Assembly (NCBI RefSeq): GCF_026283965.1
Contig: NZ_JAPDPD010000006.1
Span: 151,847 to 215,846, forward strand
Direction: 5' to 3'
Length of the DNA stretch: 64,000 nt
DNA from: Dyella subtropica
GTDB taxonomy: Bacteria > Pseudomonadota > Gammaproteobacteria > Xanthomonadales > Rhodanobacteraceae
Under the pieces are notes generated by a model. It saw only the letters and a program-made list of their open reading frames with translations, did no database searches and was not told the origin of the DNA. Each line of letters opens with the position of its first letter. The first letter of the stretch is position 1. This document shows positions 17,228 through 26,088 of this stretch, in pieces. The translations under genes were made by a program, and so were the position numbers.

Positions 17228-18172
17228 ATGCGATTGCGTCTTGCGCGTTGCCTGCTGGTGGCAGGTTTGGGTGTGTCTTTCGGAGTGAGTGCGGAAGGCC
17301 TGGCGAAGTCCGACTACCTGCCGCCATGGAACCCGCCGCCGACGGGCGGTGTGGCGTTCTCGGTGCCGCCGGTGGATGCCATCGCCGACCTGCATGGCGA
17401 TATCGTCGATCCGCAGCTGGTAGTGTTTTTCGCCGGCAACCAGTTCATGGTGGTGCACGATCTGCTGGTGGCGTTCAAGCAGGCGCATCCGCAATACCAG
17501 CGGATCTTTGTCGAGACCTTGCCGCCGGGCATTCTGGCCAAGCAGATCGAGAGCGGATCGCTGGTCATGGGCAATCTGAAGATCGAGCTGAAGCCGGACA
17601 TTTATACGGCCGGCAAGAACGACATGGCCGAGGCGCAGAAGCAGCACGGCTGGTTCGGCGATGTTTACGACTACGCGCGCAATCCCTTGGCGATCCTGGT
17701 CGCCAAGGGCAATCCGAAGGGCATCAGGGGCCTGGTTGATCTCGGCCGCGCCGACGTACGGGTGAGCATGCCGAACCCGCAGTGGGAAGGCGTCGCAAAG
17801 CAGATCGAGGCCGGCTATCGAAAGGCCGGCGGCGATGCGCTGGATCACGCCATCATGGATACGAAGGTGAAAGATGGCAGCACCTTCCTCACCAGCATTC
17901 ACCATCGGCAATCGCCGTTGCGTGTGTTGCAAGGCGATTCGGATGCGGCGCCGGTGTGGTTGACCGAGGCATATTTCCAGCAGGAAATTTTGCATCATCC
18001 CGTCGAGACGGTGGCGATTCCGGCCGAACAGAACGTCACCGCCACCTACTCCGCCGCACGCATGAAGGATGCGCCGCACGCGCAGGCGGCCAAGGATTTC
18101 CTCGCCTTCATGCGCACGCCGCAGGCACAGGCGATCTATCGCAAGTACGGATTCCAGGAGCCGAAGCCATGA
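17228..18172 (+). CDS. Periplasmic substrate-binding protein (ModA/PBP-II-like)
   Basis: The 314-residue product has a signal peptide ending VSAEG. The body is a type II periplasmic-binding fold: VVFFAGNQFMVVHDLLVAFK at the start, FGDVYDYARNPLAILVAKGNP with the first hinge, RVSMPNPQWEGVAKQIEAGY, then VWLTEAYFQQE and a closing DFLAFMRTPQAQAIYRKYGF, typical of molybdate-type and related anion-binding proteins. No permease or ATPase gene is adjacent, so it may bind an anion for the cytochromes or act as a chaperone. It overlaps the next gene by 4 bases (ATGA). Confidence 0.75.
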   Translation: MRLRLARCLLVAGLGVSFGVSAEGLAKSDYLPPWNPPPTGGVAFSVPPVDAIADLHGDIVDPQLVVFFAGNQFMVVHDLLVAFKQAHPQYQRIFVETLPPGILAKQIESGSLVMGNLKIELKPDIYTAGKNDMAEAQKQHGWFGDVYDYARNPLAILVAKGNPKGIRGLVDLGRADVRVSMPNPQWEGVAKQIEAGYRKAGGDALDHAIMDTKVKDGSTFLTSIHHRQSPLRVLQGDSDAAPVWLTEAYFQQEILHHPVETVAIPAEQNVTATYSAARMKDAPHAQAAKDFLAFMRTPQAQAIYRKYGFQEPKP

Positions 18173-18819
18173 GCGCGCGATGGGCCTTTCTTTTCACCCT
18201 GGCCGGCCTGTCGATGGCCGGCAGCGCCTGCGCGGGGTCGCCGGATGGCGCCACGCTTGCCACGCAGGGCAACGGGCGCGGGGCCGCACCCTGCGCGGCT
18301 TGCCATGGCGCCGATGGCGGCGGGCAAACGGCGAGCGGATATCCGAGGCTCGCGGGCCTGCCGGCCGAGTACCTGCGCAAGCAGTTGGAGGATTTCGCCT
18401 CCGGCATCCGCGGCAATGCCGTCATGCAGCCGGTAGCCACCGCGTTGAACGCCGACGAGCGCGCGACATTGACCGCCTACTACGCGTCGCTGCAACCGCC
18501 TCCGGCGGCACCCACAACAGCGTCGTCGTCGGCGGGGCCGGTGCTGGCCGACCGCGGCCGTTGGCCGCAAGGTCTGCCCGCGTGTGATCAGTGCCATGGG
18601 CCTGGGGGCGTGGGCGTCGGCAACAGCTTTCCGCCGTTGGCCGCGCAACCGGCGAGCTATCTCGCGAACCAGTTGCGCGCCTGGCAGCATGGCACGCGCA
18701 AAAACGACCCGTTGGAGTTGATGCGCGGCGTCGCTGCCAAGCTGAGCGCTGCCGATATCGACGCTGTTACCGCCTGGTATGCCGCGCAATCTGTCGCGGC
18801 GCAGGGAGTCAAACCATGA
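18169..18819 (+). CDS. Diheme cytochrome c4-type protein, TsdB-like
   Basis: The 216-residue product has a signal peptide ending ACAGS and two heme c sites, CAACH at 42-46 and CDQCH at 139-143. Each is followed by a c4-type half-domain with a likely methionine ligand (VMQPVAT near 85; LMRGVAAKL near 185). The two-domain c4 layout and its position directly before a TsdA-like gene match TsdB, the electron acceptor of thiosulfate dehydrogenase. It overlaps both neighbours by 4 bases, so coexpression is tight. An alternative is a general electron carrier of the terminal oxidase. Confidence 0.75.
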   Translation: MSARWAFLFTLAGLSMAGSACAGSPDGATLATQGNGRGAAPCAACHGADGGGQTASGYPRLAGLPAEYLRKQLEDFASGIRGNAVMQPVATALNADERATLTAYYASLQPPPAAPTTASSSAGPVLADRGRWPQGLPACDQCHGPGGVGVGNSFPPLAAQPASYLANQLRAWQHGTRKNDPLELMRGVAAKLSAADIDAVTAWYAAQSVAAQGVKP

Positions 18820-19748
18820 ACCGCCTGCGTTTCGCCGCTCTCGCTTCGACGCTGTGCCTGGCCGCGTGCAGCGGCGCTGGCGATCTGCCCGCGAACATCG
18901 TCGCCGCTGCGCCATCGCCCGCTACAAGCTCGGCCAAGCCGCAGGCCACCGCTTTCACCCCGCCGCCCGAGTCGGCGATACCCAACGACGAGTTCGGCAA
19001 GCAGATCGAGCTGGGCCGGAAGATCTTTACCGAGACGGCAAAGTACGCGCCCGGCTATGTCGGCAACCAGCTCAATTGCGAGAACTGCCATCTCGACGCC
19101 GGCCGGCTCGCTGGCTCCGGGCCGTTGTGGGGCGCCTACAGCATGTACCCGGCCTACCGCGCCAAGAACCATCACGTGAACACCTTCACTGAGCGGTTGC
19201 AGGGCTGCTTCATGTACAGCATGAACGGCAAGGCCCCGCCGGCCGACAGTGCGGAGATGGTCGCGCTGGAAACGTATGCCTACTGGATGTCGCAAGGCGA
19301 GCCGGTGGGCAAGGAGCTGGCAGGACGCGGCTATCCGAAGCTGGCCAAGCCGGTGCAGGCGCCCGACTTCGCGCGCGGCGAGCAGGTGTTCAAGCGCGAC
19401 TGCGCGCTATGCCATGGCCCCGACGGGCAAGGCCAGATGGCCGCGGGAAAGATGGTGTTCCCGCCGCTGTGGGGTCCGCAGTCGTTCAACTGGGGCGCGG
19501 GCATGCACGAAGTGGACAAGGCCGCTTCCTTCATCAAGGCCAACATGCCGCTGGGCCGGGGCAATACCTTGACTGAGCAGGATGCCTGGGACGCGGCGTA
19601 CTTCATGAATGCCCACGAGCGTCCGCAAGACCCGCGCTACGCCGGCAACGTGGCGCAGACGCGAGCGAAGTTCCACGACACGCCGCAGTCGCTGTATGGC
19701 GTGGAGGTCAACGGGCAGGTGCTGGGGCAGGGTAGCGCGGCGCACTGA
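18816..19748 (+). CDS. Diheme cytochrome c, TsdA-like thiosulfate dehydrogenase
   Basis: The 310-residue product begins with a lipoprotein-type signal (CLAACSG). Heme sites are CENCH at 88-92 and CALCH at 196-200. Between them lies GPLWGAYSMYPAYRAKN, VNTFTERLQGCFMYSMNG; Cys131 in QGCF corresponds to the unusual cysteine ligand of TsdA active-site heme 1. A methionine in GKMVFPPLWG near 213 could ligate the second heme. TsdA oxidises thiosulfate to tetrathionate (or the reverse) in the periplasm and passes electrons to TsdB. The lipid anchor is a variation on the usual soluble enzyme. The function is inferred from family motifs and the TsdB-like partner. Confidence 0.75.
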   Translation: MNRLRFAALASTLCLAACSGAGDLPANIVAAAPSPATSSAKPQATAFTPPPESAIPNDEFGKQIELGRKIFTETAKYAPGYVGNQLNCENCHLDAGRLAGSGPLWGAYSMYPAYRAKNHHVNTFTERLQGCFMYSMNGKAPPADSAEMVALETYAYWMSQGEPVGKELAGRGYPKLAKPVQAPDFARGEQVFKRDCALCHGPDGQGQMAAGKMVFPPLWGPQSFNWGAGMHEVDKAASFIKANMPLGRGNTLTEQDAWDAAYFMNAHERPQDPRYAGNVAQTRAKFHDTPQSLYGVEVNGQVLGQGSAAH

Positions 19749-19792
19749 GGTGCGCCGCCTCGCTTCTAGATGATTACGTCTAGGTGATTACG

Positions 19793-22435
19793 TCATCGGT
19801 CGCCGTGACCCGGCGGCCGATGTGCGTGTGCCTGGTGCTCGGCCGCCACGTGGCGTGCGTGCAAGTCCTCGCTGGAAGCGTCAGCAGGCACCGATGTGGT
19901 GGCGACGGGTTCCATGGGCGCTGCCGCTGGCGCTGCATCTTTCTCGCCGTCGCCACCCGGGGTGATCTTGAGGATCGAGTGGCGCACTTCGCGAGCGAGG
20001 ATGACGCGCGCATCGCGCACCATCACTTCCAGTGCGCTGTCGTAATCGAGCTTGCCGGCTTCGTCGGTCCACACGATGCGGCTCTCGCGCAGCTTCTGGA
20101 TGAAGCCGCGGAATAGCGCCTTGTCGAAGAACTCCGGCGCCGACAGTTCGTTGAGCAGGGCCAAGCGCTGCGCGGTGAGCGTGCAGGCGTTTTCCAGTTC
20201 GGCGGCGGTGAGGGTGTGCGGGCCGTTCTTCACCAGCGCGGCGATGGTGATGTAGTAGCGCTCGAAGGCCTGGATCAGGCTGCGTGCGATCACCTTGAGC
20301 TGATAAGCCGCATCGTCCTGGCCGGGGCCGCGTTCCAGCAGGCGGCCTTCGCCGTTGGATTCGAGCAGGCCGCGGCGCACGAAGAAATCGACCGTGGCCT
20401 GCAGCTGTGCACAGAAACCCTCGGCATCCCACGGCAGGAACAGCTCGCCCTGGATGAACGGGTAGATGATTTTGCCCAGGCGCAATATCGAAGCGCGCGA
20501 CATGCGGCGATTGTTGAGGAAGCAGCAGGCCACCCACGCCGCGGTGGCGGTGAGGTGCAGCACGTTGTTGCGGAAGTAGCTGAGCAGTACCGCCTGCTCG
20601 CCCTCGGTGACCAGCACGTCGCCGAGCGGGTGACGCACGCGGCGGATCCAGCCCATCTGCTCGCCGTAGGCAATGATGCCGGCCGGGTCCATTGGCGTGA
20701 GCGTCATGCGATCGGAATAGGGCAGCTCTTCCAGCAGCGCCTTCATCAGCTCGATCTGGGCGAGCAGGTCGTTTTCCGCCATCGCGTGCTTGGGCGTGGC
20801 CAGCAAGGCCAGTGCGAGCAGGTTGATTGGGTTGACGTCGGCGGCGCGGTTGATGTTGATCTGGATCTTGTCGGCCAGCTGGTCGACGACCTTGCCGAGC
20901 CACTCGGGCTTGGCATCCGGATGGGCGGCGGTTTCGCGCCAGTTGGCGCTGGCGGCGTCGAGCAGTGGGTTCAGTTCGATCGGCTCGCCGAAATTGAGCG
21001 CGACGTGGCCGTAGCGCTGGCGCAGCACTTTCAGGCCGCGCAGCAGGCCGAGCAGGGATTCCTTCTCCTTCGGTTTGCCGGAGAGTTCACCCGCGTAGCT
21101 CTTGCCCTCCATCAGCTTTTCGTAGCCGATGTACACCGGCTGGAACAGCACCGGGCGGCGCGGCGCGCGCAGGAAGGCGCGCACGGTCATCGCCAGCATG
21201 CCGGCGCGCGGCGCCAACAGGCGGCCCGTGCGGGAGCGGCCGCCTTCGATGAAGTATTCGATCGGCACGCCGCGGTCGATCAGCTGCGCGAGGTATTCGT
21301 TGAACACCACCGAATACAGCGCATTGCCCTTGAAGGTGCGGCGCAGGAAGAACGCACCGCCGCGACGCAGGATAGGGCCGATGCCGGGCAGGTTGAGATT
21401 CACACCGGCGGCGATATGCGGCACCACCACGCCAGCCACATGCAGCTGATAGCTCAGCAGCAGATAGTCGGCATGGCTGCGGTGGCAGGGCACGTAGACC
21501 ACTTCGTGGCCCGGCGCGGCGGCGCGGGCTTTGTCGAAGTGGTGCATGGCGATGCCGTCGTACAGCTTGTTCCAGAAATTGGAGAGCAGGAACGACACCG
21601 AGCGCACCACCGGGTGCGAATAGTCGGCGGCGATTTCCAACACCAGCTTCTGCGCGTTACGCCAGGCTTTGGCGTGGCTGATCTTTTCCTTCGCGGCGGT
21701 GGCGGCGATGGCTTCGCGCACCGGTTCGGCGTTGAGCACGGCGTCGACCATGGTGCGGCGATGCGACAGGTCGGGCCCGATCACCGCCGCACGGATGCGC
21801 CGGAAGTGGGTGCGCAGCACGCGGGCGATCTTGCGGACAAAACGCTCCGGCTGGATGTCGCCGGCTTCGTTCAATACGGTGCGTAGCGAGACCGGCGCGG
21901 AGAAATGCACCACGGTGTCGCGGCCGTTGAGCAGCAGAGCGAGCAGACGGCGGAAGCGGCCCACCATCACCCAGTTTTCCGAGAACAGCACGCTGAACCA
22001 GCCCGACTCGCGCGTGGGCGCGCGGCCGACATAGATGGAGACCGGCACGATCTGGATGTCGCGCGCTGAGTCGCCTTCCAGCGAGCGCACCAGCTGGCCC
22101 AGTGGTTCGTTGGGCGCGCGATGCCGGTTGCGGCCGAACAGCCAGCCGTCGCGGCGCGCCAGGGCGAACACCGAACGCTTGCGGCGGGTGCCGGCCAGCG
22201 GCTGCATGGGGCTGGGCAGGCCGGCTTCGCGGCAAGCGCGTTCGAGGATCAGTGCGTCGGAGAAGCCGTCGCGCTCGATCACGTAGCAGACCGGTGCGCC
22301 CGTCTGCAGCAGGGTGGCGGGTTCGGCGGGGTCGCGCCGGAGGCGCAGCCAGGGTTCGAGCAGTTGCCCGGCCAGGGTGAACCACCATGGCGCGCGGCTG
22401 CGGGCGGGAGTTTCCGCGGTCGACATATTCAGCAT
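19793..22435 (-). CDS. plsB: Glycerol-3-phosphate 1-O-acyltransferase
   Basis: The 880-residue protein matches full-length PlsB. The catalytic HX4D motif is in VPCHRSHADYLLLSY, and downstream acyltransferase blocks are FFLRRTFKGNALY, YFIEGGRSRTGRLLAPRAGM and VYIGYEKLMEGKSY. PlsB acylates sn-glycerol 3-phosphate at position 1 in the inner membrane, the first step in phospholipid synthesis. ATG 22435 or 22426 are both possible starts, with no strong ribosome site. The last 60 residues are a proline- and alanine-rich, histidine-rich tail without a family counterpart that I recognise. A lipoprotein gene ends 22 bases upstream on the same strand. Confidence 0.95.
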   Translation of the reverse strand: MLNMSTAETPARSRAPWWFTLAGQLLEPWLRLRRDPAEPATLLQTGAPVCYVIERDGFSDALILERACREAGLPSPMQPLAGTRRKRSVFALARRDGWLFGRNRHRAPNEPLGQLVRSLEGDSARDIQIVPVSIYVGRAPTRESGWFSVLFSENWVMVGRFRRLLALLLNGRDTVVHFSAPVSLRTVLNEAGDIQPERFVRKIARVLRTHFRRIRAAVIGPDLSHRRTMVDAVLNAEPVREAIAATAAKEKISHAKAWRNAQKLVLEIAADYSHPVVRSVSFLLSNFWNKLYDGIAMHHFDKARAAAPGHEVVYVPCHRSHADYLLLSYQLHVAGVVVPHIAAGVNLNLPGIGPILRRGGAFFLRRTFKGNALYSVVFNEYLAQLIDRGVPIEYFIEGGRSRTGRLLAPRAGMLAMTVRAFLRAPRRPVLFQPVYIGYEKLMEGKSYAGELSGKPKEKESLLGLLRGLKVLRQRYGHVALNFGEPIELNPLLDAASANWRETAAHPDAKPEWLGKVVDQLADKIQININRAADVNPINLLALALLATPKHAMAENDLLAQIELMKALLEELPYSDRMTLTPMDPAGIIAYGEQMGWIRRVRHPLGDVLVTEGEQAVLLSYFRNNVLHLTATAAWVACCFLNNRRMSRASILRLGKIIYPFIQGELFLPWDAEGFCAQLQATVDFFVRRGLLESNGEGRLLERGPGQDDAAYQLKVIARSLIQAFERYYITIAALVKNGPHTLTAAELENACTLTAQRLALLNELSAPEFFDKALFRGFIQKLRESRIVWTDEAGKLDYDSALEVMVRDARVILAREVRHSILKITPGGDGEKDAAPAAAPMEPVATTSVPADASSEDLHARHVAAEHQAHAHRPPGHGDR

Positions 22436-22457
22436 CCGCGCATTGTACTTGGTGCGC

Positions 22458-23441
22458 CTAGCGCTTCGCCGGTGGCCTGGCCGAGCTGGCGGGGGCAGGT
22501 GCATGAACTGTCATCACCGGGGTGCTCGTGGCCGGCGTTGGTGCGCTGCTCGCCGGTGCCGGCTCGTTCAACCGCGCATGCGCCTCGCGCACGTTATGCA
22601 GCATGTCCTCGCTGTACCAGCGGTCGTCCAGTCGCACCAGGGTGGATTCGGTGCTGATCGGCTTGCCCAGCAGGGTGTAGTCGATCTTCACGTGGGCATA
22701 GCCGTAGGCGTTCTCCAGCGTGCTGACCTTGACCGAGTTCAGCGTGTCGTCCACCGACAGGCCATAGATACCCAGCACCTCCTTCAAGCCAAGGAAGCCG
22801 ATGTGGTACTTCTGCATGGCGATGTCGAAATCCATCGCGCGCAGTTGGTCGGCACCCTTGAGGTCGAGCTTGCGGGCGGTGGAGACGAGCACGCCGATGG
22901 ACTGCTTGGCCTTGGCCTGATCGAACCAGTTCACCTGCTGCGCCCAGGGAGCGACCACGTTGACGATGTCGGCCGCCTGCTTCTTCTGGGCGGCGCTCAT
23001 GTCCTTGCTCTGCTGGATGCCGGCGTGGGCGATGCCCTGCATGATGCCGATCAGCACTGGCAGCTGGTCGTTGTATTCCTGTTGCAGCTGCGTGAGCTTG
23101 GGCTTGGCCTGGGCGAACAGTTTGTCTTCGGCGCCGGGCTCGGTGAATTCCTTGAGCTTGGCATTGAAGTCGGCGCGATCCTCGTCGGTCAGTGGCCGCT
23201 GGTCCGGGCGCTGACGCGGCCAGTCGGTGCGCAGCGTGGCGTAGTCGGCCGGTGGCAGGGCGTGCTTCCAGAAACCGGCAAAGTCGCCGGTCTTGATCAG
23301 CGTGACCGACTGCTGCACGGCAGCTTCCGGCGTCTCGCCACCCGGCTGCGCGGCTTGTTCCTGCTCCTTGTTGTGGCAGGCAGCCAGAGCCAGCAGCGCA
23401 ACGAACCCGATCAGGGCGTGACGGAAGAGCGTGGATCGCAT
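22458..23441 (-). CDS. Uncharacterised lipoprotein upstream of plsB
   Basis: The start at 23441 gives a lipoprotein signal (FVALLALAACHNK), so upstream in-frame starts are rejected. The 327-residue mature protein has a VQQSVTLIKTGDFAGFWKHALPPADY region resembling the small helical domain found in lipoproteins that measure envelope state, a long charged helical middle, and a beta-rich end (LENAYGYAHVKIDYTLLGKPI, DDRWYSEDML). The C-terminal 40 residues are proline-, serine- and alanine-rich. I do not recognise a named family. It is probably cotranscribed with plsB. Confidence 0.75.
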   Translation of the reverse strand: MRSTLFRHALIGFVALLALAACHNKEQEQAAQPGGETPEAAVQQSVTLIKTGDFAGFWKHALPPADYATLRTDWPRQRPDQRPLTDEDRADFNAKLKEFTEPGAEDKLFAQAKPKLTQLQQEYNDQLPVLIGIMQGIAHAGIQQSKDMSAAQKKQAADIVNVVAPWAQQVNWFDQAKAKQSIGVLVSTARKLDLKGADQLRAMDFDIAMQKYHIGFLGLKEVLGIYGLSVDDTLNSVKVSTLENAYGYAHVKIDYTLLGKPISTESTLVRLDDRWYSEDMLHNVREAHARLNEPAPASSAPTPATSTPVMTVHAPAPASSARPPAKR

Positions 23442-23576
23442 GAGGCGGATCTCGCGGTAGGTGGCGGCAGACGCCATGCGGGATAGGCGTGCGGTGAGCG
23501 GCCGAGCGTAAGCGGGGCGGCTGCGGCGAAACAAGGGCCGGTCGTCCGGATCGCCGGCTGCGCCTCGGATGGGGGC

Positions 23577-23800
23577 TTGATTCCCTCGCCTGCAAGCAAG
23601 GTGGGAGAGCTAAAAGCTTGGAGCAGCCTGCCCCCTCCCTTGCTTGCAGGGGAGGGTTGGGGAGGGGTGGGTACTTGAGAAAGCGTTTCAGGAGAGGTTT
23701 TCCCAAGGGCTTACCCCCTCCCGGCCTCCCCCTGCAAGCAAGGGGAGGGGCCAAAAGCTCGCGACAACCTACCCGCTCTCCTACTTGTGAGGGAGGAGTC
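23577..23800. repeat. Paired inverted REP-like elements (family A)
   Basis: Arms at 23631-23668 (CCCTCCCTTGCTTGCAGGGG...) and 23712-23750 (...CCCTGCAAGCAAGGGGAGGGG) are inverted copies about 45 bases apart and can form a long hairpin. A degraded third copy lies at 23583-23612. The same inverted pair occurs at 33880-33999. Confidence 0.75.
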
Positions 23801-23830
23801 GACAGCTACCCCAGAAAAAGAAAACCCCGC

Positions 23831-23858
23831 GGGCGTTGGCCTCGCGGGGTAATCCGGC
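23831..23858 (-). terminator. Rho-independent terminator
   Basis: On the minus strand ACCCCGCG pairs with CGCGGGGT across a 9-13-base loop and is followed by TTTTCTTTTTCT. It lies 130 bases after the acid phosphatase gene and should end its transcript. Confidence 0.75.
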
Positions 23859-23991
23859 AGAGCCGGAAGGGAAATGGCCTTGCCCGCGGAATGTCTAGGT
23901 CAGCAGGTGTTGGCGGAAGCGATCTTAACCGCTCCCTTAAAGCTAAGGCAACACTTTATATTTTGCTATATAACTTATTGATTTTAATATA

Positions 23992-24888
23992 TCAGTCAAT
24001 GCGCAATGCGTTGACCTTCAGGCGATGCCGCTCTTCGCGTGGGGCCGTCCAGTCGTTATGGAACAGCGCTGGCTCCCAGGAGCCGTAGGTGGCGTTGGGC
24101 AGCACAAACCAGCGGCTGCCGATCCAGGACAGATAGGGCGCCATGGCTTTCTGGCGGCCTTCGGCGTTGTTGGCGATAACAGTCACAAAATCGCCGATCT
24201 GGTCGCCAAATTGCATCAAAACACGATATTGCCGGCTAACCAGCTGGCGGCGGCAGCCCTTTTCGGTGCCTATCTGCTCGCAATCCTGGACAAACGTACC
24301 CAAGCCGAGGAAGGCCTTCGGCCCCGACACCGGCAGGCCGGCTTTGCGCAGGTTGGCGAGGGTGGCTTCGTCCAGGTCTTTGGCGCGGTTGGAGATATAG
24401 ATGACGGCGATGCCATGTTTGGCGGCGAACTGGGTGAACTCGACCACGCCGGGCAGCGCGCGGGCGTTCTGCTCCTTGCACCAGGCGGCCCAGTCGGCTT
24501 CGTTGAATTCGCCGCCGCTCTTGATCAGGCGGGCCTGATAGGGCGAGTTGTCCAGCACGGTCTCGTCGATATCCAGCACCACGGCCGGCTTCAGGCCCTT
24601 GGCGGGCGCCACGCGGTCGTCCTTGGCCAGGGCATCCCAATCCTTGTCCTTCATGGCGGCCAACAGGCGGGCCTGGGCGTTGCGGTAGGTCTGCAGATAG
24701 ATCAGGTCGTGCTCGATGGCGGTCTGGCTCCAGGCCACCGCGTTGAGATTGTCGTCGGCGATGGCCGGCGCCGGAGCGGCGGCCTTGGCGGCCGGAACGG
24801 GTGTCTCGGTCGGCTTGACCGAAGTGGTGGTCGAGCACCCGGCAAGCAGGACGAGTGCGGCGAGGGTCGCCGAGAAGCGTGCAGTCAT
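23992..24888 (-). CDS. Acid phosphatase lipoprotein, e(P4)/class C HAD family
   Basis: ATG 24888 gives a lipoprotein signal ending LVLLAGCSTT. The 298-residue protein has the class C acid phosphatase motifs: VVLDIDETVLDN (nucleophile and acid aspartates), YISNR-type motif II, and the later AEGRQKAM segment. Homologues such as Haemophilus e(P4) are outer-membrane phosphatases that dephosphorylate nucleotides for uptake. The sequence GEFNEADWAAWCKEQNARALPG matches the family insert. Divergent from the AI-2E transporter, with a 161-base gap carrying both promoters. Confidence 0.88.
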   Translation of the reverse strand: MTARFSATLAALVLLAGCSTTTSVKPTETPVPAAKAAAPAPAIADDNLNAVAWSQTAIEHDLIYLQTYRNAQARLLAAMKDKDWDALAKDDRVAPAKGLKPAVVLDIDETVLDNSPYQARLIKSGGEFNEADWAAWCKEQNARALPGVVEFTQFAAKHGIAVIYISNRAKDLDEATLANLRKAGLPVSGPKAFLGLGTFVQDCEQIGTEKGCRRQLVSRQYRVLMQFGDQIGDFVTVIANNAEGRQKAMAPYLSWIGSRWFVLPNATYGSWEPALFHNDWTAPREERHRLKVNALRID

Positions 24889-25049
24889 GGAGGGTCCCTG
24901 TAGATCGAGCAAGGCAGCCGAATCGTGGAAGTTTACGACACAGGCATGTCGAGGCTCGGGGGTAGCCAAATGAACGGCCGGGCCGAAAAGGTGGCGGCTG
25001 CAACGGGCTGCTGACAGACTGCGGACTCCTTCCGCTGCCGCAAGATTTC

Positions 25050-26081
25050 ATGGAATCCACGCTGCCACTACCGCGCCAGCCCAGTCCTATCGTTCGTGCC
25101 ATCACCTATGTGCTGATGGCGCTCGCCCTGCTGCTGGTGCTGTACCTGCATCTGCTGCCGGCGCTGCTAGCTGGACTGCTGGTGTACGAACTGGTGCAGT
25201 CGACGGCGCCGCTGCTGGGCAAGCGCGTGCCGAGCGATCGCGCGCGCGTGCTGGTGGTCGCCCTTCTTGGCACCATCGTGGTGGGGTTGCTTACCCTGCT
25301 GATCCTCGGCGCGATCAGTTTCTTTCGCACAGAGATCGGTAATCCCGAGTTGCTCTGGCAGGAGCAGTTGATGCCGCTGGTGGAAAAGGCGCGTCAGCAG
25401 TTGCCGTCCTCGGTGGTCGGCTGGCTGCCCGACAGCGTGGACGATCTGCGGGTGATGGCGCTGGAGCTGACCCGCAAGCATTCGGTGAGCCTGCAGTCGC
25501 TGGGCAAGGAAACCGCGCGCGTCTTCGTGCACATCATCATCGGCATGGTGCTCGGCGCCATCGTGGCATTGAGCCGGGCTCGCCCGGCCCACCAGGTGGG
25601 GCCGCTGGCTTCGGCGATGAGCCAGCGCTGCCAGCGTCTGGCCGAGGCGTTTCACAACATCGTGTTCGCGCAGATCAAGATTTCGCTGATCAACACCGTA
25701 TTCACCGCGATCTTCCTGCTCGGCGTACTGCCGCTGACGGGCATCCATCTCCCGCTGGGCAAAACGCTGGTGGCGGTCACCTTCATCGTCGGCCTGCTGC
25801 CGGTGATCGGCAACCTCATCTCCAACACCGCCATCACCATCGCCGGCCTGTCGGTGTCGCTTGGCGTGGGCGTGGCGGCGCTGGGCTTCCTGATCCTGAT
25901 CCACAAGCTGGAGTACTTCCTCAACGCACGCATCATCGGCACGCAGATCCGCGCGCGCGCATGGGAACTGCTGATCGCGATGCTGTTGATGGAAGCCGCC
26001 TTCGGCCTACCCGGCCTGATCGCGGCGCCGATTTACTACGCCTACCTCAAGAGCGAGCTGGAAGCGGAGCAGTTGATCTGA
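25050..26081 (+). CDS. AI-2E family (PerM-like) inner-membrane transporter
   Basis: The 343-residue protein has eight or so hydrophobic helices and the AI-2E family pattern: a first pair of helices (ALALLLVLYLHLLPALLAGLLVYEL), a central soluble region, and the C-terminal half with FAQIKISLINTVFTAIFLLGVLPLTGI, GLLPVIGNLISNT and EYFLNARIIGTQIRARAWELL. Family members have been linked to autoinducer-2 export or to sodium/proton exchange. Nothing in the context selects a substrate. It converges on the membrane protein gene at 26089 with only 7 bases between stops. Confidence 0.9.
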   Translation: MESTLPLPRQPSPIVRAITYVLMALALLLVLYLHLLPALLAGLLVYELVQSTAPLLGKRVPSDRARVLVVALLGTIVVGLLTLLILGAISFFRTEIGNPELLWQEQLMPLVEKARQQLPSSVVGWLPDSVDDLRVMALELTRKHSVSLQSLGKETARVFVHIIIGMVLGAIVALSRARPAHQVGPLASAMSQRCQRLAEAFHNIVFAQIKISLINTVFTAIFLLGVLPLTGIHLPLGKTLVAVTFIVGLLPVIGNLISNTAITIAGLSVSLGVGVAALGFLILIHKLEYFLNARIIGTQIRARAWELLIAMLLMEAAFGLPGLIAAPIYYAYLKSELEAEQLI

Positions 26082-26088
26082 GCGTAGT

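Larger units (their letters stand above)
23442..23991. other. Intergenic region with repeat cluster and terminator
   Basis: This 550-base gap contains family-A repeats between about 23577 and 23800 and a terminator-like hairpin at 23831-23858. From about 23935 to 23995 the sequence becomes strikingly AT-rich (TTTATATTTTGCTATATAAC). No coding sequence is supported. Confidence 0.6.

Noticed and set aside
20216..21886. A 556-codon open frame opposite plsB
   Set aside because: It shows no recognisable motif and follows from third-position GC bias in plsB.
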